Source: Mangrovimonas cancribranchiae
GTDB lineage: Bacteria; Bacteroidota; Bacteroidia; Flavobacteriales; Flavobacteriaceae
Direction: 5' to 3'
Assembly: GCF_037126245.1 (NCBI RefSeq)
Contig: NZ_CP136925.1
Location: forward strand, 2,744,001 to 2,808,000
Length of the DNA: 64,000 bases
Below, in pieces: positions 34,568 to 42,902 of the stretch. The notes under the pieces are model-generated. The model ran no database searches. It was not told the DNA's origin and saw only the letters and a program-made list of their open reading frames with translations. Within the stretch, counting starts at the first letter, position 1, and each line of letters begins with the position of its first letter. The position numbers and the translations under genes are program-made.

Positions 34568-35002
34568 ATGACTTACAATAAACTAGGTTTTGCTTTCACA
34601 GGTCTTCGAACTTTATCTTTTGCAATAATAGACAAAGCGTATAAAAAAACTGGGGAAACAAATCTAATGACAGGACTGGGATTTGGTTTGGACATTGACG
34701 ACCATGTAGTGACTTGCAATACTCGTTTTTCGTTTGAAAAAAAGAAAGATCAACCTTTTTTAATACTTGAAGTACAGGCATTATTTGAAATTGAGAAAGA
34801 TGATTTTTTAAATAAAGTGAAACAAGATGATGATACATATTTAGTAGCAAAAGGTCTTGCTATTCATTTCGCAGTTTTGACAATTGGTTCTGCAAGGGGA
34901 ATTTTACATTCAAAAACAGAAGGAACACCATTTAACGAATTTCTTCTACCTACTATTGATGTAAATAACATGCTTGAAGAAGACGTAATTTTCAAATTCT
35001 AA
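34568..35002 (+). CDS. SecB-like chaperone of a TAC module
   Basis: The 144-residue protein follows the SecB layout: beta-rich N-terminal part, FLILEVQALFEIE near residues 68-80 (compare the EVQxxGIF strand of SecB), a long helix VAKGLAIHFAVLTIGSARGIL, and LLPTIDVNNML near the end (compare the LAPVNFDALF motif of SecB). No membrane or signal segment is present. Its position right behind an HTH antitoxin with an extended tail supports a role as the dedicated antitoxin chaperone, as with Rv1957 of Mycobacterium. A general export role is less likely because Bacteroidota SecB genes are usually not in such modules. Confidence 0.7.
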   Translation: MTYNKLGFAFTGLRTLSFAIIDKAYKKTGETNLMTGLGFGLDIDDHVVTCNTRFSFEKKKDQPFLILEVQALFEIEKDDFLNKVKQDDDTYLVAKGLAIHFAVLTIGSARGILHSKTEGTPFNEFLLPTIDVNNMLEEDVIFKF

Positions 35003-35026
35003 AAATTTTAAAAGCCAGTGTACAAA

Positions 35027-35150
35027 AACGGCTATAATTCATTGCGGCTGAATTCCTAATTGGAATTCATTGCAATTTGCTATCTTTCTGCTACAGTGAA
35101 AAAAAATCCTCGCGGATTTTTCTCAACGAAACCATAGCCAAACCGTTATG
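35027..35150. repeat. attC-like imperfect palindrome downstream of TAC
   Basis: Three segments of the left arm, AACGG (35027-35031), CTAT (35032-35035) and TTCATTG (35038-35044), pair with CCGTT (35143-35147), ATAG (35134-35137) and CAACGAA (35124-35130), with a CCAAA bulge on the right arm. Inside are two perfect hairpins: TGAATTCC/GGAATTCA (35049-35069) and AAAAATCC/GGATTTTT (35102-35121). AAC and GTT cores, an unpaired bulge and internal stems are the features of integron attC sites. No integron integrase is in the window. It may also be a transcription end. Confidence 0.5.
35102..35121. terminator. Bidirectional terminator-like hairpin
   Basis: AAAAATCC and GGATTTTT pair perfectly around a 4-base loop, with A8 before and T5 after. 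It lies inside the larger palindrome and about 100 bp after the SecB-like gene, so it could end the TAC transcript. Confidence 0.7.
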
Positions 35151-35173
35151 CAACATTAAATCCCATCGAGAAT

Positions 35174-35689
35174 TTGAAGAAAATAGGACTACTAATTATT
35201 GTTATTTTACTTATTGGATGTTCTTCTAGTAGAAAAATGAATAAAATCAAATCGCAAATAGATTGTAACAAAACTATCCATATTGTATGGGATGAATCTA
35301 GTAATTTGATTCGAATAGAATCAATAGGAACATATAAAAATGGTTATGCCTCGTTTACAAAAGGAAAAAAATTGGATTATAAGGAAACCTTCAAAAAATC
35401 ATTAGAAGAACTAAACAAAAAGTATAAAACAAAATTCATTTTTAGAGAAAGTCATGGATTTCCATCTGATTCCGTTATTCAAGTTACAATCAAAATTGAT
35501 CAAATTGTTTGGAATAAAGGTTTTAGAAACGCAACTATGGATAATTATTTAACATATCAAACAACTGAAAAAAACATTCAAATAACAGGAAGAAGTAAAG
35601 CTCAATCTTACGCAAGGGCTGGTAAAAGTCTCCTACAAAGTTTTGAGCATGGGAATTTATTATTCTTGCAAGCTTTTTGTGAAAATTAA
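35174..35689 (+). CDS. Small lipoprotein, unknown
   Basis: I chose the TTG start at 35174 because translation from it gives an intact lipoprotein signal (KKIGLLIIVILLIGCSSS, Cys17) and no in-frame ATG precedes it. The 171-residue product has a polar mature part with no known motif; it includes TKFIFRESHGFPSDSVIQV and a C-terminal FCEN. It starts only 27 bp after the attC-like element, as integron cassette genes often do, but it is not followed by another such element. Function unknown. Confidence 0.55.
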   Translation: MKKIGLLIIVILLIGCSSSRKMNKIKSQIDCNKTIHIVWDESSNLIRIESIGTYKNGYASFTKGKKLDYKETFKKSLEELNKKYKTKFIFRESHGFPSDSVIQVTIKIDQIVWNKGFRNATMDNYLTYQTTEKNIQITGRSKAQSYARAGKSLLQSFEHGNLLFLQAFCEN

Positions 35690-35784
35690 AAACAAGTGTG
35701 TTTGGAAAATCTAAAATTCAGACAACTGAAAAATCCGCGCTAATTTATATGCTATAAGCTATACAAAACCCTTGAACAAATCCA

Positions 35785-36996
35785 CTATTTTAGCTTATTC
35801 TTTAGCTTATTAAACTCATTACTTACTTGTTTATTTACAACCTGGGCATAACTGTCTTGTGTGACCTTAATACTAGAATGCCCTAATAGTTTTGATACTA
35901 TTTCCATAGGCACATTATTAAACAATAATACTGTAGAGGCAAATGTACGTCTAGCTACGTGAGTTGTAAGCCTTTTATCTATTCCTACAATATCTGCTAC
36001 TTCTTTAAGATAAGAGTTATATTTCTGGTTGCTAATACAACTAAACACTTCTTCTTTACTATTATTCTGGCGAGTTAACTTAATGATGGCTAACGCCTGT
36101 TCTAATAATGGTATAGATAGCTTTTTATTAGTTTTTTGTCTAGTCATTTCTATCCATAAATTACCATCAAATCCTAAAACTATATTCTTACGTTTTAGAT
36201 TAACTACCTCTTTGTAAGCTAGTCCAGTATAACATGAGAATAAAAACATGTTTTTAACACGGTTTAATCTCTCCTGTGAAAACGTGTGGTTTTCTAAAGC
36301 TTGAAGCTCTTCATTATCTAAAAAAACAATGTCTTTTTTAATTCTCTTTGCCTTATATAACAAGAAAGGGTCTTTTTCTAGGTAATGTTCTGAAACAGCC
36401 ACTTTAACTATTTTTCTAAAGCGCTGTAACTTTTTATTAATGGTGATTTGTTTAATCTCCTTAACTACTTTAAAGTAATACTCCAGTTCTGTTAAAAAGT
36501 TTGGTTCTAACTTTTTTAAGGGGATATCATTGGTCTTGTACTTCCATTTTATAAAAGATTTTATGTCCATTTTCACATAGCTATATTTATTCCAAGTTAC
36601 CTGCTTTATATCCTTTCCTACAAGGGTTTTAAGCTTATTTAAGTACACTTCAAAGTATTCAACCACATTGTGTTCTTTTTCTAGTTTTTCACCTTTATAA
36701 AGCCTGTAAACGTCATCCACAGTAAAGCTATATTCTTGAACTTGAAGCATTAAAAAAGCCCTATTAATTTTGGTTTTAATAAGGCTTAATTGTGTATTTA
36801 TTTCATCTCTATTAGGAGCTGGTGGTTTCACCTGTTGTTTCTTGCTATTCCAATAACTAGGATTTACAAATTGTCCTGTACTAAATACTTTTCTTTTTTT
36901 GTTATATGTCAGACGACATACAAGAGAAGCTTTGTTATCTTTTCTTATTCTACTCTTAGATATCACAAATAGAATATTTAATTTTATTGAATTCAT
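35785..36996 (-). CDS. Tyrosine recombinase (IntDOT-like integrase)
   Basis: The start is taken at ATG 36996, giving 403 residues with an arm-binding-like N-terminus (IRKDNKASLVCRLTYNKKRK, then the FVNPSYWNSKKQQ segment). The catalytic part has CYTGLAYKEV where the first Arg would be, so the first Arg is missing as in IntDOT of CTnDOT. Other residues are present: Lys in RQKTNKK, HVARRTF (His-X2-Arg), LGHSS (His) and the nucleophile Tyr in DSYAQV. It lies 210 bp from the 3' end of tRNA-Asn, the expected place for an integrase. It probably moved the island. Confidence 0.9.
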   Translation of the reverse strand: MNSIKLNILFVISKSRIRKDNKASLVCRLTYNKKRKVFSTGQFVNPSYWNSKKQQVKPPAPNRDEINTQLSLIKTKINRAFLMLQVQEYSFTVDDVYRLYKGEKLEKEHNVVEYFEVYLNKLKTLVGKDIKQVTWNKYSYVKMDIKSFIKWKYKTNDIPLKKLEPNFLTELEYYFKVVKEIKQITINKKLQRFRKIVKVAVSEHYLEKDPFLLYKAKRIKKDIVFLDNEELQALENHTFSQERLNRVKNMFLFSCYTGLAYKEVVNLKRKNIVLGFDGNLWIEMTRQKTNKKLSIPLLEQALAIIKLTRQNNSKEEVFSCISNQKYNSYLKEVADIVGIDKRLTTHVARRTFASTVLLFNNVPMEIVSKLLGHSSIKVTQDSYAQVVNKQVSNEFNKLKNKLK

Positions 36997-37165
36997 TTTT
37001 CTTAAAATTTTAGTGATTTTGTCACAGTAGAAAAACTGCAACCTTTTAATTTTTAGACTGCAACCTTTTTTGTAGCCTTTTTTTAATAGAAATAAGAAAT
37101 AATCTAACTTGTTGAAGAAAATGCAATCAATGCAGTTAGTGCAGTTAAACCTAAGTATTGCGTAC

Positions 37166-37198
37166 AAAAAAAGCCTCTACATTGTTGTAAAGGCTTTT
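37166..37198 (-). terminator. Terminator downstream of tRNA-Asn
   Basis: On the minus strand AAAAGCCTTTACA and TGTAGAGGCTTTT form a stem with a loop of four to five and a T7 tail. It is directly 3' of the tRNA gene and so ends the tRNA transcript. Confidence 0.85.
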
Positions 37199-37206
37199 GT
37201 TATTTG

Positions 37207-37280
37207 CTCCTCAGGTTGGGCTCGAACCAACGACCCTCTGATTAACAGTCAGATGCTCTAACCAACTGAGCTACTGAGGA
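37207..37280 (-). tRNA. tRNA-Asn(GTT)
   Basis: On the minus strand the gene reads TCCTCAG...CTGAGGA (perfect 7-bp acceptor stem), with the D-loop GTTGGTTAGAGC, anticodon loop CTGTTAA (anticodon GTT), T-loop GGTTCGAGCCC and a G discriminator base. CCA is not encoded. The 3' end faces the integrase gene, which makes it the probable attachment site of the island. A direct repeat of this end was not found at the other border. Confidence 0.95.
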
Positions 37281-37355
37281 AGATTCTTTTTCGCTTTTGC
37301 GAGCGCAAATATATGTTATTTTTTACTTTCAACAAACTATTTTGAAAAAATATTT

Positions 37356-38702
37356 CTATTTAAAAATAGCTTTAAAAATATCGTTACCATTAGCAAACAA
37401 TACCAAAGCAATAAGAATAATAAAACCAACTAATTGGGCATACTCCATAAACTTATCTCCTGGCTTTCTACCAGAAATCATTTCATACAATAAAAACATC
37501 ACATGACCGCCGTCTAAGGCTGGAATAGGCAACAGGTTTAAAAACCCTAACATAATAGATAAAAAGGCGGTGATACCCCAAAAATATTGCCAACTCCAAA
37601 CCGTTGGAAAAATATCGTAAATTGCCTTAAAACCACCAACACCTTTATACGCACCGGTACTTGGTGTAAAAATAGCTTTAACTTGTGTTACATAAGAAGT
37701 TAGTTTTTCTTTGGTTTTCACAAAGCCTACAGGAATGGCTTCAAAAAAGCCGTATGTCTTGGTTTCAAACGTATAGTACCCTAACTCTTGTAAGGTTTCT
37801 GGAGTGGCACCAGTAGCATAAACTAAGCCTAGTTTACCAGCGTTATTAATACTTAAAGGCACCGTTACGGTTTGCTTATCACGCAACACTTCTGCGGTAA
37901 CTTGTTGGCCTTTAAAGTCATCTAAAGCCGCAACAACTTGATCGGCATATTTGGTGTCTTTCCCATTTATAGCAGCAATAATATCGCCTTTACGTAAGCC
38001 GCTAGAACTATTATGAGACGTATCGGGAACTTTAGAGACTACAAACGGCATTCTAAGATTTAAAAATGCTTTTTCGTTAGCATCGATTATTTGGGCTAAA
38101 AAGTCTTCAGGTAGTGTAATCGTTTCTTGGGTGCCATGACGATCTACAGTTATGTTTGTCCCAAAAAGCACTTTTTCAGAAACTTCAGAGAAGTTTTCTA
38201 TCGGCTCCCCATCTACAGCAACAACATTATCACCTGTTTGTAAACCGGCTTTATTAGCGACGCTACTTTCTACCAATAACCCATCTTTTATATGGTCTAC
38301 AGGTAAAAATTTATCGCCGTAAACATAACTCATCCCAATATAAATAATTATGGCTAGCAAAAAGTTAACCGTAACACCACCAAGCATTATAATTAAACGT
38401 TGCCAGGCTGGTTTAGAACGAAACTCCCAAGGTTTTGGCTCTTGTGCCATTTGTTCCTTATCCATACTTTCGTCTATCATACCAGAAATTTTCACATAAC
38501 CGCCTAAAGGCAACCAACCTATACCGTAAACGGTGTCGCCTATTTTCTTTTTAAAGAGTGAAAACTTAACATCAAAAAATAAATAGAACTTTTCAACACG
38601 TGTTTTAAACGCCTTAGCAGGAATAAAATGTCCTAACTCATGAAGAACAATAAGCAACGAAAGGCTAAGTAAAAATTGGGATATCTTAATTACAAATTCC
38701 AT
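37356..38702 (-). CDS. rseP: RIP metalloprotease RseP (site-2 protease)
   Basis: The 448-residue membrane protein has the zinc motif HELGH (in VLHELGHFIPAK, near residue 21-25) and the second site NLLPIPALDGGHVMF with the conserved LDG Asp near residue 400. Two PDZ-like domains lie between (NKAGLQTGDNVVAVDGEPI and SSGLRKGDIIAAINGK). This is the S2P/RseP family, which cleaves anti-sigma factors or other membrane substrates inside the membrane. It is monocistronic in this window and ends ~75 bp from tRNA-Asn. Confidence 0.95.
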   Translation of the reverse strand: MEFVIKISQFLLSLSLLIVLHELGHFIPAKAFKTRVEKFYLFFDVKFSLFKKKIGDTVYGIGWLPLGGYVKISGMIDESMDKEQMAQEPKPWEFRSKPAWQRLIIMLGGVTVNFLLAIIIYIGMSYVYGDKFLPVDHIKDGLLVESSVANKAGLQTGDNVVAVDGEPIENFSEVSEKVLFGTNITVDRHGTQETITLPEDFLAQIIDANEKAFLNLRMPFVVSKVPDTSHNSSSGLRKGDIIAAINGKDTKYADQVVAALDDFKGQQVTAEVLRDKQTVTVPLSINNAGKLGLVYATGATPETLQELGYYTFETKTYGFFEAIPVGFVKTKEKLTSYVTQVKAIFTPSTGAYKGVGGFKAIYDIFPTVWSWQYFWGITAFLSIMLGFLNLLPIPALDGGHVMFLLYEMISGRKPGDKFMEYAQLVGFIILIALVLFANGNDIFKAIFK

Positions 38703-38733
38703 GTAAATTGGTGTCTTATTTTAAATTAACGCA

Positions 38734-38741
38734 CAAAAGTA
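38734..38741 (-). promoter_or_regulatory. -7 element of rseP
   Basis: On the minus strand TACTTTTG matches TAnnTTTG and lies 31 bp upstream of the rseP ATG at 38702. A -33 TTTG is not obvious. Confidence 0.5.
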
Positions 38742-38839
38742 GTGTTTTTATACCAGTACTAAAAACATTACGTAAAGTGTTCGGTGTCGTTTAACAATCA
38801 TTTAGGATACTTTTAAATGACCAACATAAAATTTCATTG

Positions 38840-38847
38840 TAAATTTG
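38840..38847 (+). promoter_or_regulatory. -7 element of Sco1-like gene
   Basis: TAAATTTG matches TAnnTTTG and lies 18 bp upstream of ATG 38866. Confidence 0.5.
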
Positions 38848-38865
38848 TACTGAAAAAAATACAAT

Positions 38866-39537
38866 ATGCTCAATTTCTTCAAAGGGTATAAATACATAGG
38901 CATCACCTTAGCCATACTTTCAGTAATAATTATTACAACGTTTTATTTTATTTTAAAACCTGTTGAAGTCTTACCTATCTATCAACCAGCCATGGTCAAT
39001 TACGAAATGGTGGATAGCACTATTCAACACCAAAAAAAATATCATAAAATTGCCGATTTCTCTCTAATCAATCAAAATGGAGAAACCATAACGCAAGACA
39101 CGTACAAAGACAAGATTTATGTGGCCGATTTCTTTTTTACTACCTGCCAGACCATTTGTCCAATCATGACCGACCACATGTACCAAATTCAAAAAGACAT
39201 TAAAAATGATGATGAAGTAATGCTATTGTCGCATACAGTAACGCCAGATATTGATACCGTGGCTCAACTAAAAAAATATGCGCTTAAAAAAGGCGTTATC
39301 GATAGTAAATGGAATTTAGTTACTGGCGATAAAAAACAAATTTACGAACTAGCACGTAAAAGCTACTTGGCGGTTAAAACTAATGGCGATGGTGGCCCGT
39401 TTGATATGATTCACACCGAAAACTTTATGCTCATTGACAAAAAGCGCCAAATTCGTGGGTTTTACGATGGGACCAAACTCGAAGACATTGAGCAACTACT
39501 TCACGATATAGAGGTCTTAAAACAAGAAAAACATTAG
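38866..39537 (+). CDS. Sco1/SenC family copper/thiol protein
   Basis: The 223-residue protein has one N-terminal membrane helix (residues 10-30) and a thioredoxin-fold domain. The copper motif is FFTTCQTICPIM (Cys-X3-Cys) near residue 90-95, and the distal His is in MIHTENF. These are all residues used by Sco1 for copper insertion into cytochrome c oxidase. No cox genes are next to it. It lies before the feo genes but about 70 bp away, with their own promoter. Confidence 0.9.
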   Translation: MLNFFKGYKYIGITLAILSVIIITTFYFILKPVEVLPIYQPAMVNYEMVDSTIQHQKKYHKIADFSLINQNGETITQDTYKDKIYVADFFFTTCQTICPIMTDHMYQIQKDIKNDDEVMLLSHTVTPDIDTVAQLKKYALKKGVIDSKWNLVTGDKKQIYELARKSYLAVKTNGDGGPFDMIHTENFMLIDKKRQIRGFYDGTKLEDIEQLLHDIEVLKQEKH

Positions 39538-39543
39538 TTTTTT

Positions 39544-39566
39544 GTTAAGCATTTTTTTAGCCTAAC
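39544..39566. promoter_or_regulatory. Dyad upstream of feoA
   Basis: GTTAAGC (39544-39550) and GCCTAAC (39560-39566) form an inverted repeat with one mismatch, 10 bp upstream of a TATTTTTG -7 element (39576-39583). It resembles half-sites of DtxR-type operators (TTAGGC-like). A site for an iron or manganese regulator is possible but not shown. Confidence 0.35.
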
Positions 39567-39608
39567 TTTTTGACTTATTTTTGCTTTTTAAAATCAATCT
39601 AAATAAGC

Positions 39609-39842
39609 TTGGAAGTTACACTAGCACAACTAAAACGAGGACAAAAAGGCATTATAAAAGATGTCTCATCGTTTCATATTCCATTAAAACTTTTAGAAAT
39701 GGGATGTCTCCCAGGTAACGATGTGGAGCTGGTTCAAGTAGCACCATTTGCCGATCCTATGTATTTAAACATTAACGGATCGCATTTGGCCATTCGCAAA
39801 GAAACTGCTACTCATATTTTAATCAATATTGTCGATGAGTAA
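39609..39842 (+). CDS. feoA: FeoA, ferrous iron transport protein A
   Basis: The 77-residue SH3-like protein matches FeoA (TLAQLKRGQKGIIKDV and LEMGCLPGNDVELVQVAPF). The start is TTG at 39609, because the next upstream stop is at 39600 and no ATG exists before the conserved region. It overlaps feoB by 8 bp. FeoA is a small cytoplasmic partner of the FeoB channel. Expression from the -7 element at 39576-39583 is likely. Confidence 0.92.
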   Translation: MEVTLAQLKRGQKGIIKDVSSFHIPLKLLEMGCLPGNDVELVQVAPFADPMYLNINGSHLAIRKETATHILINIVDE

Positions 39843-41937
39843 GCAGATTAACGTTGCCCTAATAGGAAATCCTAACACTGGAAAAACCTCTGTTTTTAAT
39901 GCCCTAACTGGCTTAAACCAGAAGGTTGGAAATTATCCTGGAATAACGGTTGAGAAAAAAGAAGGTATTTGCAAATTACCACGCGGCGTTAAAGCCCATA
40001 TTATCGATTTGCCAGGAACTTACAGCTTAAATGCTTCATCACTAGATGAAAATGTGGTTATCGAACTCCTATTAAATAAAAACGATAAAGACTTTCCAGA
40101 TGTTGCTGTTGTGGTTAGCGATGTAGAAAATCTTAAACGTAACCTATTACTTTTTACACAAATTAAAGATCTAGAAATTCCTACCATTTTAGTCATTAAT
40201 ATGGCCGATAGAATGGCATACAAAGGCATTTCTTTAGACATTGAGTTACTTGAAAAAGAACTAAACACAAAAATAGCTCTAGTAAGCACACGAAAAAATC
40301 AAGGCATCTCGCAGCTTAAAGAGCTTATTTCCGATTACAGAAAATTATCTACCGAGCCGTGTTTAAATGCTAGCGAGATAGACCCAGAATATTTTGGTAA
40401 TTTAAAAGAAGCCTTTCCGAACCAATTACTGTATAAACTTTGGTTGGTTATTACACAAGATGTAAACTTTGGTGACATAGAACGCCAAGAGTCTGATGCG
40501 CTTGAAAACTTTAAAACCAAAAGCAAAGCTTACTTAAAAAGACTACAGCAAAAAGAAACCATAAAACGCTATCAGTTTATAAACAACGTCCTTAAAAAAG
40601 GACAAACCATAGACCTAAAAACAGCTAAGGATTTACGTATAAAATTCGATCGGATTTTAACCCACAAGGTTTGGGGATACCTTATATTCTTTGCTATTTT
40701 AATGCTTATTTTTCAAGCCATTTACGATTGGTCTGCCGTTCCTATGGACTTTATAGATAGTGCTTTTGCCTCTTTAAGCGAATGGACAAAAAACACACTA
40801 CCCGCTGGACAATTTACCAACCTTATCGCCGAAGGCATCATTCCTGGTCTAGGAGGTATTGTTATTTTTATTCCTCAAATTGCTTTCTTATTTCTATTTA
40901 TTGCTGTTTTAGAGGAAAGCGGTTATATGAGTCGTGTGGTGTTTTTAATGGATAAAATTATGCGTCGCTTTGGCCTTAGCGGAAAAAGTGTAGTACCACT
41001 TATTTCGGGTACTGCTTGCGCTATTCCTGCTGTTATGGCCACGCGTAATATAGAAAGTTGGAAAGAACGTCTAATTACCATTTTAGTAACACCATTTACA
41101 ACCTGTTCGGCAAGGCTACCTGTATATCTTATTATTATTGCTTTGGTGATACCCGAAGGACGCTTTTTAGGGCTTATTAGTTATCAAGCCTTAACACTAA
41201 TGTTGTTATATTTAATAGGATTTGGTGCAGCTATTGGCTCAGCTTATATATTACATAAAACGATGAAAATTAAAAGTCGCTCGTTTTTTGTAGTTGAAAT
41301 GCCTAATTACAAAATGCCATTACTTAAAAATGTAGCCATTACGGTAGTTGAAAAAACCAAAGCCTTTGTGTTTGGAGCAGGTAAAATTATTCTAGCTATT
41401 TCCATTATTTTATGGTTTTTAGCGTCCTACGGCCCTGGAGACAATTTTAATAAAGCTGAAACTATTGTCACCGAACAATATGCTTCTGAAAATCTTTCGG
41501 ATGAAGAACTACAACAACATATCGCATCTTATAAATTAGAACATAGTTTCATTGGATTAACAGGCCGTGCCATCGAACCGGTTATTCAACCTTTAGGCTA
41601 CGATTGGAAAATAGGGATAGCCATTGTAAGTTCGTTTGCTGCACGTGAAGTATTTGTAGGAACATTAGCAACCATTTACAGTGTTGGTAGCGACGAAGAA
41701 GAAACCATAAAAAACCGAATGGCTGGCGAAGTAAATCCTGTTTTAGGAACACCGTTATTCAACTTAGCGTCTGGTATTTCTTTAATGTTATTTTACGCCT
41801 TCGCCATGCAATGCATGAGTACGTTAGCCATAGTAAAACGAGAAACCAATAGCTGGAAATGGCCCATGCTTCAATTAGTTACTATGAGTGTTTTTGCGTA
41901 TCTTGTAGCTTTAGTGGCTTATCAAATTCTAAAATAA
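39835..41937 (+). CDS. feoB: FeoB, ferrous iron transporter
   Basis: Start ATG 39835 overlaps the feoA stop. The 700-residue protein has an N-terminal GTPase domain: G1 GNPNTGKTS, G3 DLPGTYSL and G4 NMAD, and then gate regions and at least seven membrane helices. Motifs such as VPLISGTACAIPAVMATR match the Gate Cys region of FeoB. It imports ferrous iron across the inner membrane. The stop is joined to the next gene by TAATG. Confidence 0.96.
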   Translation: MSKQINVALIGNPNTGKTSVFNALTGLNQKVGNYPGITVEKKEGICKLPRGVKAHIIDLPGTYSLNASSLDENVVIELLLNKNDKDFPDVAVVVSDVENLKRNLLLFTQIKDLEIPTILVINMADRMAYKGISLDIELLEKELNTKIALVSTRKNQGISQLKELISDYRKLSTEPCLNASEIDPEYFGNLKEAFPNQLLYKLWLVITQDVNFGDIERQESDALENFKTKSKAYLKRLQQKETIKRYQFINNVLKKGQTIDLKTAKDLRIKFDRILTHKVWGYLIFFAILMLIFQAIYDWSAVPMDFIDSAFASLSEWTKNTLPAGQFTNLIAEGIIPGLGGIVIFIPQIAFLFLFIAVLEESGYMSRVVFLMDKIMRRFGLSGKSVVPLISGTACAIPAVMATRNIESWKERLITILVTPFTTCSARLPVYLIIIALVIPEGRFLGLISYQALTLMLLYLIGFGAAIGSAYILHKTMKIKSRSFFVVEMPNYKMPLLKNVAITVVEKTKAFVFGAGKIILAISIILWFLASYGPGDNFNKAETIVTEQYASENLSDEELQQHIASYKLEHSFIGLTGRAIEPVIQPLGYDWKIGIAIVSSFAAREVFVGTLATIYSVGSDEEETIKNRMAGEVNPVLGTPLFNLASGISLMLFYAFAMQCMSTLAIVKRETNSWKWPMLQLVTMSVFAYLVALVAYQILK

Positions 41938-42077
41938 TGAACGACCTTATTCAAAATATACTTGCTTTTACCACATTAGGGATTGCACTACTTTTCCTTG
42001 TTAGGAAGTTTATCTGGAATCCTAAGTCTGCTACTTCAAAAAAAGCTTGTGGCGACACCGATTGTGGCTGCCACTAA
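41937..42077 (+). CDS. FeoB-associated Cys-rich membrane protein
   Basis: This small 46-residue gene begins with the ATG that overlaps the feoB stop (TAATG). It has one membrane helix (residues 5-24) and a Cys-rich tail, KKACGDTDCGCH. This is the family of FeoB-associated Cys-rich membrane proteins. It is thought to assist FeoB; the exact role is unknown. Its stop overlaps by 4 bp the stop of the convergent ZIP gene. Confidence 0.9.
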   Translation: MNDLIQNILAFTTLGIALLFLVRKFIWNPKSATSKKACGDTDCGCH

Positions 42078-42895
42078 CCTAAAGCAACATCTAAGGACAT
42101 CATAATAATAAACCCGCCTATAAAACCAAGCGTGGCAATGTCGGTATAGTTGTCGCGTTGGGTTTCAGGAATCACTTCTTCTACCACAACAAAAATCATA
42201 GCACCTGCTGCAAATGCTAAGGCGTAAGGTAAAATGGGTGTAAAAAAAGTTACTGCTACGGCACCAATAACAGCCGAAATAGGCTCCACAATGGCACTCA
42301 TTTGTCCATACCAAAAACTTTTAAACTTACTCACCCCTTGACGACGTAATGGCATAGAAACCGCTAATCCTTCAGGGAAATTTTGAATACCAATTCCCAT
42401 AGCTAAGGCAACAGCGCCACCAATAGTGGCTTCAGGAATTCCTGCTGCAACACCGCCAAACAATACACCAACAGCCAAACCTTCTGGAATGTTGTGCAAG
42501 GCAATAGCTAATACCAAAAGTGTGGTTCTGTGCCAAGGTGTTTTTACGCCTTCTTTTTCACTTTCTTTAAAATTAATATGAAGGTGTGGTAACACTTTAT
42601 CTAAACCATATAAAAACAAAGCGCCCAAGGCAAACCCAACTGCTGCGGGAATCACTTTTACAAACCCTTCGCCAGGACTCATTGCAATACCTGGCGCTAA
42701 CAAACTCCAAAAACTGGCGGCCACCATAACACCACCTGTAAAGCCCAACATACCATCTAACAAGGCGCGATTCATACCTTTAAAAAAGAATACCAATGCT
42801 GCACCAGCTGCTGTTAAAATCCATGTAAATAATGAGGCGTACAACGCGCCCAACACGGGATCTATGCTTTCAAAATAGGAGATTATTTCTGTCAT
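42074..42895 (-). CDS. ZIP family metal transporter
   Basis: The 273-residue protein has about eight membrane segments. Helix IV has HNIPEGLAVG and helix V NFPEGLAVSM, the ZIP metal-binding signatures. The cytoplasmic loop is short but contains a HLHINF motif. It should import zinc, iron or manganese. It lies downstream of the DtxR-family gene with an 8 bp gap, so regulator and transporter probably form one operon. Confidence 0.92.
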   Translation of the reverse strand: MTEIISYFESIDPVLGALYASLFTWILTAAGAALVFFFKGMNRALLDGMLGFTGGVMVAASFWSLLAPGIAMSPGEGFVKVIPAAVGFALGALFLYGLDKVLPHLHINFKESEKEGVKTPWHRTTLLVLAIALHNIPEGLAVGVLFGGVAAGIPEATIGGAVALAMGIGIQNFPEGLAVSMPLRRQGVSKFKSFWYGQMSAIVEPISAVIGAVAVTFFTPILPYALAFAAGAMIFVVVEEVIPETQRDNYTDIATLGFIGGFIIMMSLDVALG

Positions 42896-42902
42896 TTTAT
42901 AT

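Noticed and set aside
28753-37280. Complete prophage
   Set aside because: There are no capsid, terminase, portal or tail genes; only recombination genes and an integrase are present, so I call it an accessory island.
42074-42077. Overlap of stop codons between convergent genes as an antisense control
   Set aside because: Four-base stop overlaps (also at 45918-45921) are common in compact genomes and give no evidence of regulation.
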